From positions 101,393 to 165,392 of IMG/VR virus record IMGVR_UViG_3300045996_000852: 64,000 nt of DNA, one strand, 5' to 3'. The stretch comes from a virus. Position 1 is the first letter of the stretch, and every line of letters starts with the position of its first letter. Positions 47,736 through 58,201 of the stretch are shown in pieces. The translations under genes were made by a program, and so were the position numbers. The notes under the pieces were generated by a model. That model saw only the letters and a list, made by a program, of their open reading frames with translations, did not search any database and had not been told where the DNA came from.

Positions 47736-48953
47736 ATGCAAATAACTGATATGAGTCCTGAGACCTTGGTGGACATTTTCGGCAATGGTCAAACAGAAAA
47801 TGGTGGAGGAAGTCCGGGTGGATTTAAAATGGAAGAAATTAATACTGATATTTTCAATCCTAATCCTAATTCAATCACTGAAACTACAACAGTTGCAGCT
47901 AGTTCAACTACCGAAACTACAACAATATCTTCTACTACAGAAACTACTACTCTTTTAGAGAATGCTGATATTCTTAACGCAGATAAAGAGAAGGATGAGA
48001 ATGGTAAAGAAGTAGTTGAGAATCAAGAACTTACAGGTCTTTCGGACTATTTCAAGAAAAGAATTGAAGAAGGTAAGTTGGTCCCGGTAATGCAAGAGGA
48101 TGAACAAGGAAATCAAGTTCCTTTCATTCCTACTACTCCTGAGGAAGTTGATGAGGTTATCAACCTGCAAATTAGCTATCAATTGGAGCAGAAGCAGAAA
48201 GAGGTAGAAGAATCGTTTTACAAATCAAAAAGTCCAGTATGGAAGGCTATCCTTCAACATGCTGAGAATATAGATACAGTTGAAGAACTGATGCCTTTCT
48301 TACAAGGTGTAAGTACTATACAAAGTGTTGCTCAAATTAATGAAACTGAGATTGACGGTGCTGAACAAATCCTCAAGATTCAGATGGCAAAAAGTGGACA
48401 GCCTCAGGAATTCATTGATGCTCAGATAGAAGCACTTAAGACTACTAATAAACTAGTAGAAACTGCACAAAAACTGAAACCTGTACTTCTTCAGGAAGAA
48501 GCTCAAAGGCTTACAAAACTTAAGCAAGAAGAAGCTGTAAAGGTTCAGAAATATAGAGAAATGGTTATCGAGATAAGAGACAATGCTTTGAAAGCAATTG
48601 AAACTCCTCTTGGTAAAGAATCTCTGAAGCCTGAAGAAAAAGCTGCAATATACGATCTTATCGCTGTTCCTGAAGAAGAAGGACAAGGATATGCAATCTA
48701 TAACAAAATAGATGACCTATTCAAAGCAAAGGATTTCGAAACATTAAGGCAACTGGCTTTATTCCTTACTCACAAAGACACTCTTGTTAAACACCTTACA
48801 ACTGAAGCTGTTAACAAGAATGCTCAAGTTCTCCAAAAGAAACTGATACTCTCAACAGAAAGACAAGGTGGTGGAAAAGACCCTAATGCTGTTCAGAATC
48901 AACCAGTTATCAGAAGAGACCAATTTAATAAGAAACCTTCCTTTGGTAGGTAA
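47736..48953 (+). CDS. Putative scaffold / head core protein
   Basis: A 405-residue acidic, mostly helical protein between portal and capsid genes, as expected of a scaffold. Residues 45-75 form a Thr/Ser/Glu-rich linker (ETTTVAASSTTETTT). A long Glu/Gln/Lys helix follows. No protease motif is seen. Assignment is by position and composition. Confidence 0.6.
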   Translation: MQITDMSPETLVDIFGNGQTENGGGSPGGFKMEEINTDIFNPNPNSITETTTVAASSTTETTTISSTTETTTLLENADILNADKEKDENGKEVVENQELTGLSDYFKKRIEEGKLVPVMQEDEQGNQVPFIPTTPEEVDEVINLQISYQLEQKQKEVEESFYKSKSPVWKAILQHAENIDTVEELMPFLQGVSTIQSVAQINETEIDGAEQILKIQMAKSGQPQEFIDAQIEALKTTNKLVETAQKLKPVLLQEEAQRLTKLKQEEAVKVQKYREMVIEIRDNALKAIETPLGKESLKPEEKAAIYDLIAVPEEEGQGYAIYNKIDDLFKAKDFETLRQLALFLTHKDTLVKHLTTEAVNKNAQVLQKKLILSTERQGGGKDPNAVQNQPVIRRDQFNKKPSFGR

Positions 48954-48983
48954 TTCAAAACGTTTTAAAACAAGTATTAATAT

Positions 48984-50678
48984 ATGCTACAGACATCAGT
49001 TTCCGGGTTAGGCACGTTGGGTCATCCGGGTATATTCATCGGTCAAAGCAGGTCATTGGGTTTGAAAAACCACGTTGACATTCCTTATGTGACTGCACTT
49101 GCCCCTGAGACTCCTCTTAACTTTGGAGTACTCGACCTGTGGGCTTTAAAGCAAAGGACAGATTCTCCTATGTTGACTATGGCAATAGACAACGCACAGG
49201 TAATCTATACCAATGCAGAATTTTATGAATTTGAACTTCCATCTGCTGCTGACTCTACAACTAGATTGATTTCTGGTGGTAACGGTAATGCAAAGCAGGG
49301 TCAGGATGGAGAGGAAATTCCATTTGTAATCTCAAGAAGAGACTTAGGTCCGGGTTCAATCTTCAAGTTTGACTTGACTTCAAGAATCTCTTTCACTGTT
49401 ACTGACAGGCAGATTGAGCAAATGGGAGAACATTATAAGGTATGGGCTGTGTTGAACACAAATGCTCAGGTTCCTTATGTATCTCAAGCTGAGTTCACTC
49501 CAATGAGACAGATTGTTAAAATTGCTGACATCAGAGGTCTTGACTTCTCAAGCAATAAATCAGTTTGGAACATTTCAGGTGTACCATCATTAGCAAAATA
49601 TAAGAACTATCTGTCTAACGCTATGTTACAGCAGTCTTATAGAGTAACTACTGGTGCAGTAGAATACCTGAACACAAACACAAGATTTGATGCAAAGCAA
49701 ATCTCAATGTTGGAGCAAACTTGCTTACAGTTCTACCAAATTAAAGGTATTGCTGACAACAAAGTAATTGACCTTAGAAATCCTGAGCACTACAAGAAGT
49801 ATTTTGAAAGACTTCAGGAAGAAAAAGGTAAGGGTAATGGTGAAGGTGCTCTTGTAAACTTGCTTGATAGCATGGCTATTAACATGATTCAAAAGCAGAA
49901 CAATGACCTGATGATTTGGTCTGACCAAGTTAACATCCTGAGAGATGGATATGATACAACTAGACTTGTTCCGGGTGTATGGTTCCAACTTGACATGGCA
50001 GGTTATAAGCACAGTTACTCAATTGATACATTCTCACTTGACACTATCACTGATGCTATTAAGGACTTTGAATTTGGTAAAGTTCCTTTGAGAGAGTTAA
50101 TCTCTGACAATGAGTATGTAGTGAAGACTGGTAGAGGTGGTCAAGAGTTATTCCACCAAGAGTTCATCAAGAAATTTAAGGAGGGTGTACCTGCTCAAAT
50201 TATGAACAGTGAACATGGATGGGTAACTGGTAATGCAAACAACCTTGAAATCAAACAATCAAGAGTTGTAAGATACCAAGTTCCGGGTATTGGTTGGTTA
50301 AGAGTTGAGTGGGAGCCGGGATTTGACCCTGTAAAAGCTGACGAATTGATTAACCCTGTTCTTCAGTCTGGTTACAGATTGTCTTCTTACACTATGTTGA
50401 TTGAAGACTACAATACTTCAAAAGATAACATTGCAATCTTAAGAAAGCAAGGTTCTAAGTTGAAGATGATTGTTGAAGCTGGTGAAGAAACTCACCCACT
50501 TCTGAGAATGAACCACACTGTTAATGGTCAAAACATTAAAGTGGTTAATGCATCAGATGAGTTGAGTGGTTACCAAGTGAAGTTTGTAGGTAGAGCAGAT
50601 ACAGCAGTGGTGAAAGACCCAACTAAACTGTTGAAGCTTGTTCCTAAGAACCCTAAGACAGGTATTGCAGCACTCTAA
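48984..50678 (+). CDS. Putative major capsid protein
   Basis: A 564-residue protein following the scaffold-like gene and followed by a hairpin terminator, the usual place of the major capsid gene. Its codon choice is even, suggesting high expression. The HK97 fold cannot be shown by eye. Crass-like capsid proteins are about 490-530 residues, so the size is compatible. Confidence 0.7.
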   Translation: MLQTSVSGLGTLGHPGIFIGQSRSLGLKNHVDIPYVTALAPETPLNFGVLDLWALKQRTDSPMLTMAIDNAQVIYTNAEFYEFELPSAADSTTRLISGGNGNAKQGQDGEEIPFVISRRDLGPGSIFKFDLTSRISFTVTDRQIEQMGEHYKVWAVLNTNAQVPYVSQAEFTPMRQIVKIADIRGLDFSSNKSVWNISGVPSLAKYKNYLSNAMLQQSYRVTTGAVEYLNTNTRFDAKQISMLEQTCLQFYQIKGIADNKVIDLRNPEHYKKYFERLQEEKGKGNGEGALVNLLDSMAINMIQKQNNDLMIWSDQVNILRDGYDTTRLVPGVWFQLDMAGYKHSYSIDTFSLDTITDAIKDFEFGKVPLRELISDNEYVVKTGRGGQELFHQEFIKKFKEGVPAQIMNSEHGWVTGNANNLEIKQSRVVRYQVPGIGWLRVEWEPGFDPVKADELINPVLQSGYRLSSYTMLIEDYNTSKDNIAILRKQGSKLKMIVEAGEETHPLLRMNHTVNGQNIKVVNASDELSGYQVKFVGRADTAVVKDPTKLLKLVPKNPKTGIAAL

Positions 50679-50695
50679 TGTGCTCATGAAATAAA

Positions 50696-50723
50696 CCAGG
50701 GAGACTCTGTAAGTCTCCCTTGG
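50696..50723 (+). terminator. Hairpin after capsid gene
   Basis: GGGAGACT-CTGTA-AGTCTCCC stem followed by a short TT. It may cause partial termination or stabilise the capsid mRNA. Confidence 0.55.
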
Positions 50724-50797
50724 CACTAAGTAAGAACCTCCCCGTGGTAGTGCTGGATACACAACTAATCTTACAATACTAATTAAAACCAACAGAT

Positions 50798-51793
50798 ATG
50801 TCTATCAAATTCAGAATTAGAAACATTTCAGAGAAGGCTACCAAAGAAGGTGATGCCTTTGTAAGATTTACAGGAAAAGCAGAACCATACAGTCAAGCAT
50901 CGGAGAGAGATTGTGCTAAAGTAGGTGTTGATGGTGGTGGTAATCCTAGATTCGTTTTTATCACAGGTCTGAATCTTAACAAAGTAGACCAGTATAGATG
51001 GTATACTGAAGAAGAAAAAGCTGAAATCAAAAAGCAAATCAAGGAAGTTCTACCGACATTGAAAAAAACATTCGGTGAAGAAAGTCTTGATGAGACTAAT
51101 AAATATTTCTGGAAAGAAAAGAGAGAAGTTAACAGGCTTGTAGTAACACATGAATCTGAAAACTTTGAATTCGATACTTCAAAACCTATTCATGCATTGT
51201 TATACTTTGCTATTTTGGCAGGTGCTTTTATTGATGTAGTTGCACCTACAAAAGAATGGGCTGAGAGAAATCAGATATTACACTATTTACACCTTGAAAC
51301 AGATGATAATCAGTTTGATGGTGAAGAAGATATAACAAGAGCAGATGCATTTGCTGCATTAACTCAGTTAAGGAAAGAAGATAGTATTGACGGTATGTTT
51401 ATCCTTGCATGGTGTTTACAATATGACACTACTTCATTTGGAGCTTACACTAAATCTACTTCTGCAAGAAACTTGGCTAACTATCATATTCAATATATTG
51501 ATGGTAAGTTGAAACCTAAAGGAATCAAGAAGATTAAATTCCCTAAGACATTCCTTGAATATGCTGAAAAATGGAATAGCTCAACATTGAAAGCTAAACT
51601 GTACACTGAAGCATACATTAAAGCAGGTGAGTATTACTCATTTATTAACCAGAGAGAGAAGAAATATGTTCTTGCAAATGGTACTGTGTTAGGTAATACA
51701 ATTCCTGAGGTAGTAGAAAATTTACATAAACCTAAATCCCTTCAGGATTACGAATATTTACGTGACTTGGTGGAAGCTAAATGGAAAGAATAA
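50798..51793 (+). CDS. Putative virion/connector protein
   Basis: A 331-residue acidic protein after the capsid gene. No recognised domain. Position suggests a connector or head-tail role. It ends TAATG, coupled to the next gene. The leader has the ACCAACA element. Confidence 0.6.
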   Translation: MSIKFRIRNISEKATKEGDAFVRFTGKAEPYSQASERDCAKVGVDGGGNPRFVFITGLNLNKVDQYRWYTEEEKAEIKKQIKEVLPTLKKTFGEESLDETNKYFWKEKREVNRLVVTHESENFEFDTSKPIHALLYFAILAGAFIDVVAPTKEWAERNQILHYLHLETDDNQFDGEEDITRADAFAALTQLRKEDSIDGMFILAWCLQYDTTSFGAYTKSTSARNLANYHIQYIDGKLKPKGIKKIKFPKTFLEYAEKWNSSTLKAKLYTEAYIKAGEYYSFINQREKKYVLANGTVLGNTIPEVVENLHKPKSLQDYEYLRDLVEAKWKE

Positions 51794-52449
51794 TGACTGT
51801 TGCAGATGTATCGCTTTCAATGAATCTAAGGTTGAATAAAGGAGATTCTCAGGACTATGATAATCTCTGGAATTATCACAAAGCGAATGCGTTCAACAAA
51901 GCAGTTAGTGATTGGGTGAGGAGACAAATAAGAGGTAAGAATCAAACTCAGGAAGGTGATGAAGAATCTACTGCAAGAGTTGATGATTTACAAGTTCTTT
52001 TAAAGCAGGATAATCTTACTATCAGAGATAAGGGAGTGTACGTGGAGAGCAATAAACTTCCAACCGATTATCTCTATTACAAGAGGCTTACACCAATTGT
52101 AAGTAAGGGTAAATGTTCAAGTATTAGAATCACTTCTGATTTGAGAGAAGAAGCAAATGTTGATAGACTTCTACCAACTTGCTCTTTTGAATTCGAAGAA
52201 ACATTTCATACACTTGTTGGTAACAAGATAAGAATATATCATAACAAAGAGTTTACTATAGAAAAGGCAGACTTGATGTACTATAGAAAACCTAAAGTTT
52301 ATGATTTTGGAAAAATCAATGATACTGTCGAGTTCAAAGATGATGTATGTGAGATTCTGATAGATGAGGCTTGTAAGATTTTAGGTTCAGATATAGAAAG
52401 CTTCAATCAAAAAAATGCTGCTCAAGAAAGGGCAGAAAACAATAACTAA
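51793..52449 (+). CDS. Putative head-tail connector protein
   Basis: A 218-residue protein whose ATG at 51793 shares one base with the previous stop. It starts TVADVSLSMNLRLNK and contains DWVRRQIRG, a pattern found in structural proteins of Bacteroidota phages. A connector or ring protein is likely by position. Confidence 0.65.
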   Translation: MTVADVSLSMNLRLNKGDSQDYDNLWNYHKANAFNKAVSDWVRRQIRGKNQTQEGDEESTARVDDLQVLLKQDNLTIRDKGVYVESNKLPTDYLYYKRLTPIVSKGKCSSIRITSDLREEANVDRLLPTCSFEFEETFHTLVGNKIRIYHNKEFTIEKADLMYYRKPKVYDFGKINDTVEFKDDVCEILIDEACKILGSDIESFNQKNAAQERAENNN

Positions 52450-52484
52450 TTTTTTATTAATAACACAAAAATACAAACAACTGT

Positions 52485-54017
52485 ATGGAAAATTTCAGCT
52501 ATCATGTTCCTGTCTACGTAGTAGATAGTGGTGTAGCAACTTCCGGTCACTCTTCTGATATGGCTGCAAAGAAGGTGGGTATATTTGCTAGAAATGGCTT
52601 CAATGTATTCACATCTGCAAGCTCTGAGAAAGAAGTATTCTTTGCTCAGGCTCCTAATGGGGGTAAAGATTGGTACGGGTTACCTCTCACTGGAAGTCAT
52701 AAATCTCCTTTCTTCAGAATTGAAGATGTGGAAGATATTTATTTATCTCTGCCTCAGAGCATTCAAAATGAAGAGTGGATTATCGGTTACAACGGTTCTC
52801 CTACTTCAAAGGGATTGATATTTGAGAAAGGTAAGGCTACTAGAGTAAAATTATATTTCCACGGAGAACCTATTTATAGATTCTTCAACGGACCTAAAGA
52901 GTATGTGATTTCTCATACTCCTGAAGTACCTTGTACTACTCCTTGTGACACTGGTGATTGTGATGATGCAATCTCAGATGTAATCTTGGAAGCAAAGAAA
53001 CTTATTGAGAAAATTAACACTCATACAGAACTTCAGAAGTTCGGTGTTAAGGCTTTCATGGTATTCGATGACTATTCCAATGAAGGTACTGGTGGTACTA
53101 CAACTGCTACTAAAGAATTCAGAATTACATTAGCTAGAACTGCTGCTGGTGCTTCAAGAGAAGCTGACATCAGACTTGCTGTAGCTGGTGTAGATGGTAT
53201 AGTAACCTCAGGTGGTAACGTAACTGTTACTAAGACTGCTGGTGAAGGTACTACAACTGAAGGTGTATCTGATGACTACGTAGTAACATTGACTTCTTAC
53301 GAGAAGGCTGATGCTGAAGGTGGTCTTTCAAGCAACGTTTCTTTCAACTATGCTGTACTTCCTGCTATTGAAGGTGCTTCATGGGTAGAGGTTGCTGGTT
53401 CTGAAACTGATGCTGCAACTTCTGCTTCTGCAACTCCTGTTGCTAACAGAAAAATAGGTATCAGAATCACTGCTGGATACATTGACCCTAAATTTGGTAA
53501 CTGTTCTTTTGACCCTAAAGACTACTACGAGACTCAACCAGTTAAAATGGAAGTTTCACTTCTTCAAGAAGATGGTAGCAAGTGTGATGCAGCACTATGG
53601 CCTTCTGTTCTTCAAACTAAGGTTGGTAGAATAGCTAGACAAACTGGTGAATATGTAGTAAGAGAATTGCTGATGAAGCAAGGTGCTTATCTGAAACATA
53701 TGAATGCATTCTCTCTTGACCCAAGGGATAGAGAAGCATTTGACCAAAGATTGCTTGATACTGTTGATAGGAATGCTTATTACAAGCTTTACTACATCAG
53801 GTTCAAAGCTAGCTATGGTAATAGCTTCAGAAAGAATGAGCAAGAAAAGTTCACTGCTGTATTTGCAATCAAAGATACTGATTCTTCAACTAACACTGCA
53901 TTCAACACTAACATTGTTGATGTACTGGAAACTAAGACAGGTATTGTGATGCACACTAACAGCGTTCTTCCTGATGACATAACAACAACTTCAACTACTA
54001 CGACTACAACTCTGTAA
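52485..54017 (+). CDS. Putative tail protein with Ig-like insert and Thr tail
   Basis: A 510-residue protein. The first 160 residues look compact; residues 200-330 are Thr/Ala/Gly-rich and beta-like, possibly an inserted Ig-like domain; 345-490 complete the core; the end is DDITTTSTTTTTT. By position it is a main tail (tube, sheath or ring) component. It is followed by a strong terminator. Confidence 0.6.
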   Translation: MENFSYHVPVYVVDSGVATSGHSSDMAAKKVGIFARNGFNVFTSASSEKEVFFAQAPNGGKDWYGLPLTGSHKSPFFRIEDVEDIYLSLPQSIQNEEWIIGYNGSPTSKGLIFEKGKATRVKLYFHGEPIYRFFNGPKEYVISHTPEVPCTTPCDTGDCDDAISDVILEAKKLIEKINTHTELQKFGVKAFMVFDDYSNEGTGGTTTATKEFRITLARTAAGASREADIRLAVAGVDGIVTSGGNVTVTKTAGEGTTTEGVSDDYVVTLTSYEKADAEGGLSSNVSFNYAVLPAIEGASWVEVAGSETDAATSASATPVANRKIGIRITAGYIDPKFGNCSFDPKDYYETQPVKMEVSLLQEDGSKCDAALWPSVLQTKVGRIARQTGEYVVRELLMKQGAYLKHMNAFSLDPRDREAFDQRLLDTVDRNAYYKLYYIRFKASYGNSFRKNEQEKFTAVFAIKDTDSSTNTAFNTNIVDVLETKTGIVMHTNSVLPDDITTTSTTTTTTL

Positions 54018-54040
54018 TTAGTTGATTTGGATATAACCTA

Positions 54041-54075
54041 GAAAGGTGGTAGGCAGAAGTCTGCCACCTTTTTTA
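54041..54075 (+). terminator. Rho-independent terminator
   Basis: AAAGGTGG...CCACCTTT stem with inner GGCAGA/TCTGCC pairing, followed by TTTTTT. Confidence 0.85.
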
Positions 54076-54123
54076 ATTTAAAGAATTATTTCGATTTATC
54101 AACTATTTTAAGTATTTTATATT

Positions 54124-54672
54124 GTGCTAAAGACTGAATTATCAATAGATATATCCCCTAGCTTAAATCCGAAGATACTTAGGATTTTCGATACTTCTCA
54201 TTATTGTAATCATGAGGATATTGAGAATTATATTGTTGAGATTCTTCCGGTTAATAAATCTAAATGGATAACATTCCATGTATCCAAGGGTTTTTCTTTA
54301 GCTCTTAACTCTTCCAATTTGTTATACAGAAAGGTAGGTGATGAATCTGGATTGATTCCCCTTCCTGATGGTATTTACGAAATAAAGCAATCAATCAAGC
54401 CAAATCTTTACACTGTTCAACTGTATTATCACTTAAGAACTGTTGAATTTGATAGAAAGATTAAAACTGAAAGGGAGAAGCTTTTAAGTGGTCAATGTTC
54501 TATTTCAAGAGATGATTTCATGAAAAATAGAGATGCTCTCAGAGAAATAGAGGAATATGTTTTGGCTGCTAAATGGAAAGTGGAAGAATGTAATGAAAAG
54601 AAAGAAGGGATTGAACTTTATAAATATGCTGAAAAGCTTTTAGAAAACTATACCAATGAATGTCAATGTTAG
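54124..54672 (+). CDS. Hypothetical tail-region protein
   Basis: A 182-residue protein starting with GTG at 54124, with a beta-rich N-terminal 100 residues and a helical C-terminal part. First gene of the tail-fibre operon. Overlaps the next gene by 17 bases. Confidence 0.6.
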   Translation: MLKTELSIDISPSLNPKILRIFDTSHYCNHEDIENYIVEILPVNKSKWITFHVSKGFSLALNSSNLLYRKVGDESGLIPLPDGIYEIKQSIKPNLYTVQLYYHLRTVEFDRKIKTEREKLLSGQCSISRDDFMKNRDALREIEEYVLAAKWKVEECNEKKEGIELYKYAEKLLENYTNECQC

Positions 54673-54943
54673 TAATCTTAAATCGAAGTTTGCAAACCTC
54701 AAGTTTGAACAATTACTAGCAGATAAGTATTTTGTAGAAACCTGTTTTTCTAAAAAGTTTGACTCTAACCCTCAAAGGGAAATTTTAAGGGATACACTTC
54801 TAAGAATCAGAACCTACACTGAAATAACAGATGTGATTGTTTGTAGAGACTGTATTGTGGTTGAGGATTGTGGTTGTCATGATATAGATGAAATCCAAGT
54901 GGAACACATTTGTAAAACAATAATTTCAATAGTAATAGAATAA
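54656..54943 (+). CDS. Hypothetical Cys-containing protein
   Basis: A 95-residue protein with a Cys cluster (CRDC and CGCH, residues 63-74). No family recognised. Overlaps the next gene by 1 base. Confidence 0.6.
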   Translation: MNVNVSNLKSKFANLKFEQLLADKYFVETCFSKKFDSNPQREILRDTLLRIRTYTEITDVIVCRDCIVVEDCGCHDIDEIQVEHICKTIISIVIE

Positions 54944-55761
54944 TGCATACAATAACTATAACAAAAGTAACACTAGCTTCAACTATAGACAATGATTTCT
55001 ATGTGGAGATTGCTTGGAGGTATGGTACTTCCGGTGAGTTTACTATAGTTGCTACAAAAGCAAAGGTTGATGAGGATGGTAATTTGTATTCTCCTATTTC
55101 TATTACCTTTGATACTGAAGAGAATGAAACCATTCAAATCAGAACTATTTTTAAGAGTGAGAATACTACGTGTCCTCCTTATTATCAAGAATATACATTT
55201 GTACCTCCTACGACTACAACGACAACTACAAGTTCAACAACTACAACATCTTCGACAACTACAACCACAACCCTACCTCCTTGTAAAGAATACTTTATTG
55301 AGAACTCAGGTTTTGGTCCTAAAGACTTGTCATATACAAATTGTAACAACGAACAAGTTAATGAAGTATTAGACGGTGGAAGTCAGATAACAATATGTGC
55401 TTTGGAAGGAACTGTTGTAACAACTGCTGATATTACTGAAGAAGGTCTTTGTCCTAGTGGAAGTCCTATAACTACTACCACAACAACTACCACAAGTACT
55501 ACTACGACAACAACTATAGCTCCTACTACCACGACTACCACAACTAGTACGACAACTACTACAACACTTGGTCCTGCTGATTGTAATTTGATACAGTTTA
55601 TAAATAATACTGGTTCAAGTAAGGAAATATTCTGGACAAGTTGTGAAGGTAACGCATTAGGTGCAACTATAGCAGCAGGTCAAACACTTACTTATTGTGT
55701 AGACCTTAATCAACCTAGAACACTGAACGGTGTAACTGAATTTAGTCTAGGGGATTGTTAA
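54943..55761 (+). CDS. Threonine-rich tail/fibre protein
   Basis: A 272-residue protein of three small domains joined by long Thr/Ser tracts (about residues 87-113 and 180-210). The second and third domains share a Cys-containing pattern (a NxTG/NSG start, a C-x2-N/G turn and an IC/YC strand), so the protein is repetitive. Thr linkers of this kind occur in virion proteins of Bacteroidota phages and may be glycosylated; that is inference. Confidence 0.7.
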   Translation: MHTITITKVTLASTIDNDFYVEIAWRYGTSGEFTIVATKAKVDEDGNLYSPISITFDTEENETIQIRTIFKSENTTCPPYYQEYTFVPPTTTTTTTSSTTTTSSTTTTTTLPPCKEYFIENSGFGPKDLSYTNCNNEQVNEVLDGGSQITICALEGTVVTTADITEEGLCPSGSPITTTTTTTTSTTTTTTIAPTTTTTTTSTTTTTTLGPADCNLIQFINNTGSSKEIFWTSCEGNALGATIAAGQTLTYCVDLNQPRTLNGVTEFSLGDC

Positions 55762-55782
55762 TAACTGTAATAAAAATTATTA

Positions 55783-56973
55783 ATGAAAAAAGTAAAAAAT
55801 TGTGAAGTTAGAAACTGCATACCTACTCCGAGTGGGTGTGTGGATTGGGACGGTCCAGATATTGAGTATCTTGGTATATGTACTGGTGACCCAATTAACA
55901 AACTTCTACAGGAGATCGTAGATAAACTTAAGGATGTTGCAGGTGAAGATTTAAGTGCGTTTGATATAGATGGTTTACTTGATATATGTAATGTAAAAGC
56001 TCCGCAAGAGATTACATTACTTACTATTTTGAATACAATTAAGCAGAATCAAGTATGTCTTAAAGATTTTGTAAATGGTGTAAGTGAACAGCTTGCAGAT
56101 TTATTAAATGAATCAAAAGTAAATGTGGACCTTGGATGTTATCAACAATTTGATAACCTTCAAAACCCTTTATCTATAACAAGGGATGAACTTGATAAGC
56201 TTGTTATTACAAAGCTCTGTGTTCATGAAAGTTCTATCGAAGACTTAAATGGCAAGGTTACAAATCTTCAAGAACAAATTGACAATTTGGACCTTAATCA
56301 AACTGTAGAGGAATTAAATTTTGATACATGTATTGATACAGGGATAAAACCTACTTCTTCTCAGGTTAAATCAGTAGCAACTGCTCTTTGTGATTTAAGA
56401 ACTGCAACAGGACTTCCTGCTGCTATTCAAGTATCTCTAGGATTAGTTCCTTCTGATTGGCAAACGAGCTTCAGTACTCTTACAGGATGGAATAATGCAC
56501 CTACAAGTATGGCTGACCATTTTGGTAATGCCCTTCTTGTTATAAACAATTTGGTAACAAGAGTTAAGTTTATGGAAGAGAATTGTTGTGCTGTTACTTG
56601 TGATGATGTTAAGCTTGGATTTACTGCATTAATGAATGACACTAATGATGGTATTATCATCAAGTTTACTTCAGGTGCAGGTACAAGTATCCCTAGTGGA
56701 TTTACTGACCAAGGTTCTACAGGTACTATTACAGATGTTAACGGTAACGTTGAATCATTCAACATTGTTATTTCTAATAATGCAGAGGTTGAAATACCTG
56801 TATCTGGTATGGATTTAAGTGGTGACCTGAAAATAAACATTACAGCTAAGATTGGTAATGGTTCATTGACTTGTCAGAAGTGTCTGAATAAAGTTGTTAA
56901 ATCCGCTATATGTAAATATTGTGAAATTACAGCTTCAGATGATGTAACAATTATGTATAAAATCTGTTCATAA
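55783..56973 (+). CDS. Putative tail/baseplate protein
   Basis: A 396-residue protein. A Cys-rich start (CEVRNCIPTPSGCVDWDGPD) leads to a helical coiled-coil middle (about 60-190) and a beta-rich, Cys-paired end. A trimeric fibre or baseplate part is plausible. The CVDWDGPD element is echoed at the start of 58202-59308. Confidence 0.65.
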   Translation: MKKVKNCEVRNCIPTPSGCVDWDGPDIEYLGICTGDPINKLLQEIVDKLKDVAGEDLSAFDIDGLLDICNVKAPQEITLLTILNTIKQNQVCLKDFVNGVSEQLADLLNESKVNVDLGCYQQFDNLQNPLSITRDELDKLVITKLCVHESSIEDLNGKVTNLQEQIDNLDLNQTVEELNFDTCIDTGIKPTSSQVKSVATALCDLRTATGLPAAIQVSLGLVPSDWQTSFSTLTGWNNAPTSMADHFGNALLVINNLVTRVKFMEENCCAVTCDDVKLGFTALMNDTNDGIIIKFTSGAGTSIPSGFTDQGSTGTITDVNGNVESFNIVISNNAEVEIPVSGMDLSGDLKINITAKIGNGSLTCQKCLNKVVKSAICKYCEITASDDVTIMYKICS

Positions 56974-56983
56974 AAAGTAAAAT

Positions 56984-57550
56984 ATGCCTTGTATATATAA
57001 GTCTATATCAATGAAGAATGGTGAAAAGTTTGTACTTCCAAACGATGCTGTTCTAATCGGAGCATCCGATATAAATGCTTTCGAATCAACTTGTGATGTT
57101 CCTGAACTTGAGGATGTGCAATGTTATGTTTCTATTGTTTCAGTTGCAGCAGAAGATGGTAACCAATCTCAATTCTATGAGCAAGGTAAAATATCAATGA
57201 TAGGCTACAGATTCAATAATGTGTACACTGCTTTTTCTCAATCTTACAGTACATATGACCCGGGTTTCTTTAACAACATGAGTGCTTTAATAAATGAGAT
57301 TAAAAACATTCCGGGTGTAATTGATGTTGTTCATGGTTTTCAATCAGATTACTATAGAGGAACTAAGCATTATATTGTAATAAAGACAATTGCTTCTATT
57401 GCTGACAATTTAGAATTGGTTGCAAATACTGCTCCTGCTGGAACTGGATTCAATTCCAATACAGAAGTGAGGTGGGGCTTTAGAGAAAGAGATGTGGTTG
57501 AAGGAGAAGGTCATGAAAGTATTCCGGCTTGTCCTACAACTAGTTCATAA
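56984..57550 (+). CDS. Putative tail protein
   Basis: A 188-residue soluble protein, 10 bases after its neighbour. No domain recognised. It belongs to the tail operon by position. Confidence 0.6.
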   Translation: MPCIYKSISMKNGEKFVLPNDAVLIGASDINAFESTCDVPELEDVQCYVSIVSVAAEDGNQSQFYEQGKISMIGYRFNNVYTAFSQSYSTYDPGFFNNMSALINEIKNIPGVIDVVHGFQSDYYRGTKHYIVIKTIASIADNLELVANTAPAGTGFNSNTEVRWGFRERDVVEGEGHESIPACPTTSS

Positions 57551-57569
57551 TTAAAAATAAAAACAAAAC

Positions 57570-58178
57570 ATGGCAGCTTGTTTAATAACAGTTGGTGGTA
57601 CTTCAGGAAAAGTTCGTATTAAGTACGTAATCTCTGGTAATAACAAAGAGGTTGAAAGTACTTTTGGGAACAATGTTTATATTGAAGATACAGCAACTAA
57701 CGTAACATATACAACTTTATCTGGTAATGCAACAGCCTCTTCTGGTTGTTTGACAGTTACCGAATTACCTTTGAAATATTACATTTTCAATTGGCAATAT
57801 CTTACAAGTATTCCTCCTTCAGGTCAACTGTTTGATGCAGTACTTCTTGATGATGAAATTATCCCTATTTCAACCTGTCCTTTCCCTATAGATAGAGAAA
57901 GACTTGCTGAAAACGTAAATGCTGTTGAAGACCCTAGAATAAAGATTACAGCTTTTAAAACAACTGTAGAAAGTACTAAGGTTGATTATAAGAACATTAT
58001 GCAAGTATTAGGAAGTGAGATTCCAATGATAAGAATAAAGAGTGCTGATGGTACTACTTATTTATACCTTCTTGGAGTTGAAACTGTTGATTCTTTACCT
58101 GAGGGTTATATTGAATTAAATACTTGTGAGGCTACACCGACAACTTCTACAACTACAACAACTACTGTTTCTGTTTAA
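57570..58178 (+). CDS. Putative tail protein with Thr tail
   Basis: A 202-residue beta-rich protein ending in TTSTTTTTTVSV. Same operon as the neighbouring tail genes. Confidence 0.6.
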   Translation: MAACLITVGGTSGKVRIKYVISGNNKEVESTFGNNVYIEDTATNVTYTTLSGNATASSGCLTVTELPLKYYIFNWQYLTSIPPSGQLFDAVLLDDEIIPISTCPFPIDRERLAENVNAVEDPRIKITAFKTTVESTKVDYKNIMQVLGSEIPMIRIKSADGTTYLYLLGVETVDSLPEGYIELNTCEATPTTSTTTTTTVSV

Positions 58179-58201
58179 TAACTTTATAAAATAAATTAAC
58201 T

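Noticed and set aside
55049-55372. Plus-strand frame with Leu/Gln repeats
   Set aside because: It is the shifted frame of the threonine-rich tail gene; ACN repeats read in another frame give Gln and Leu.
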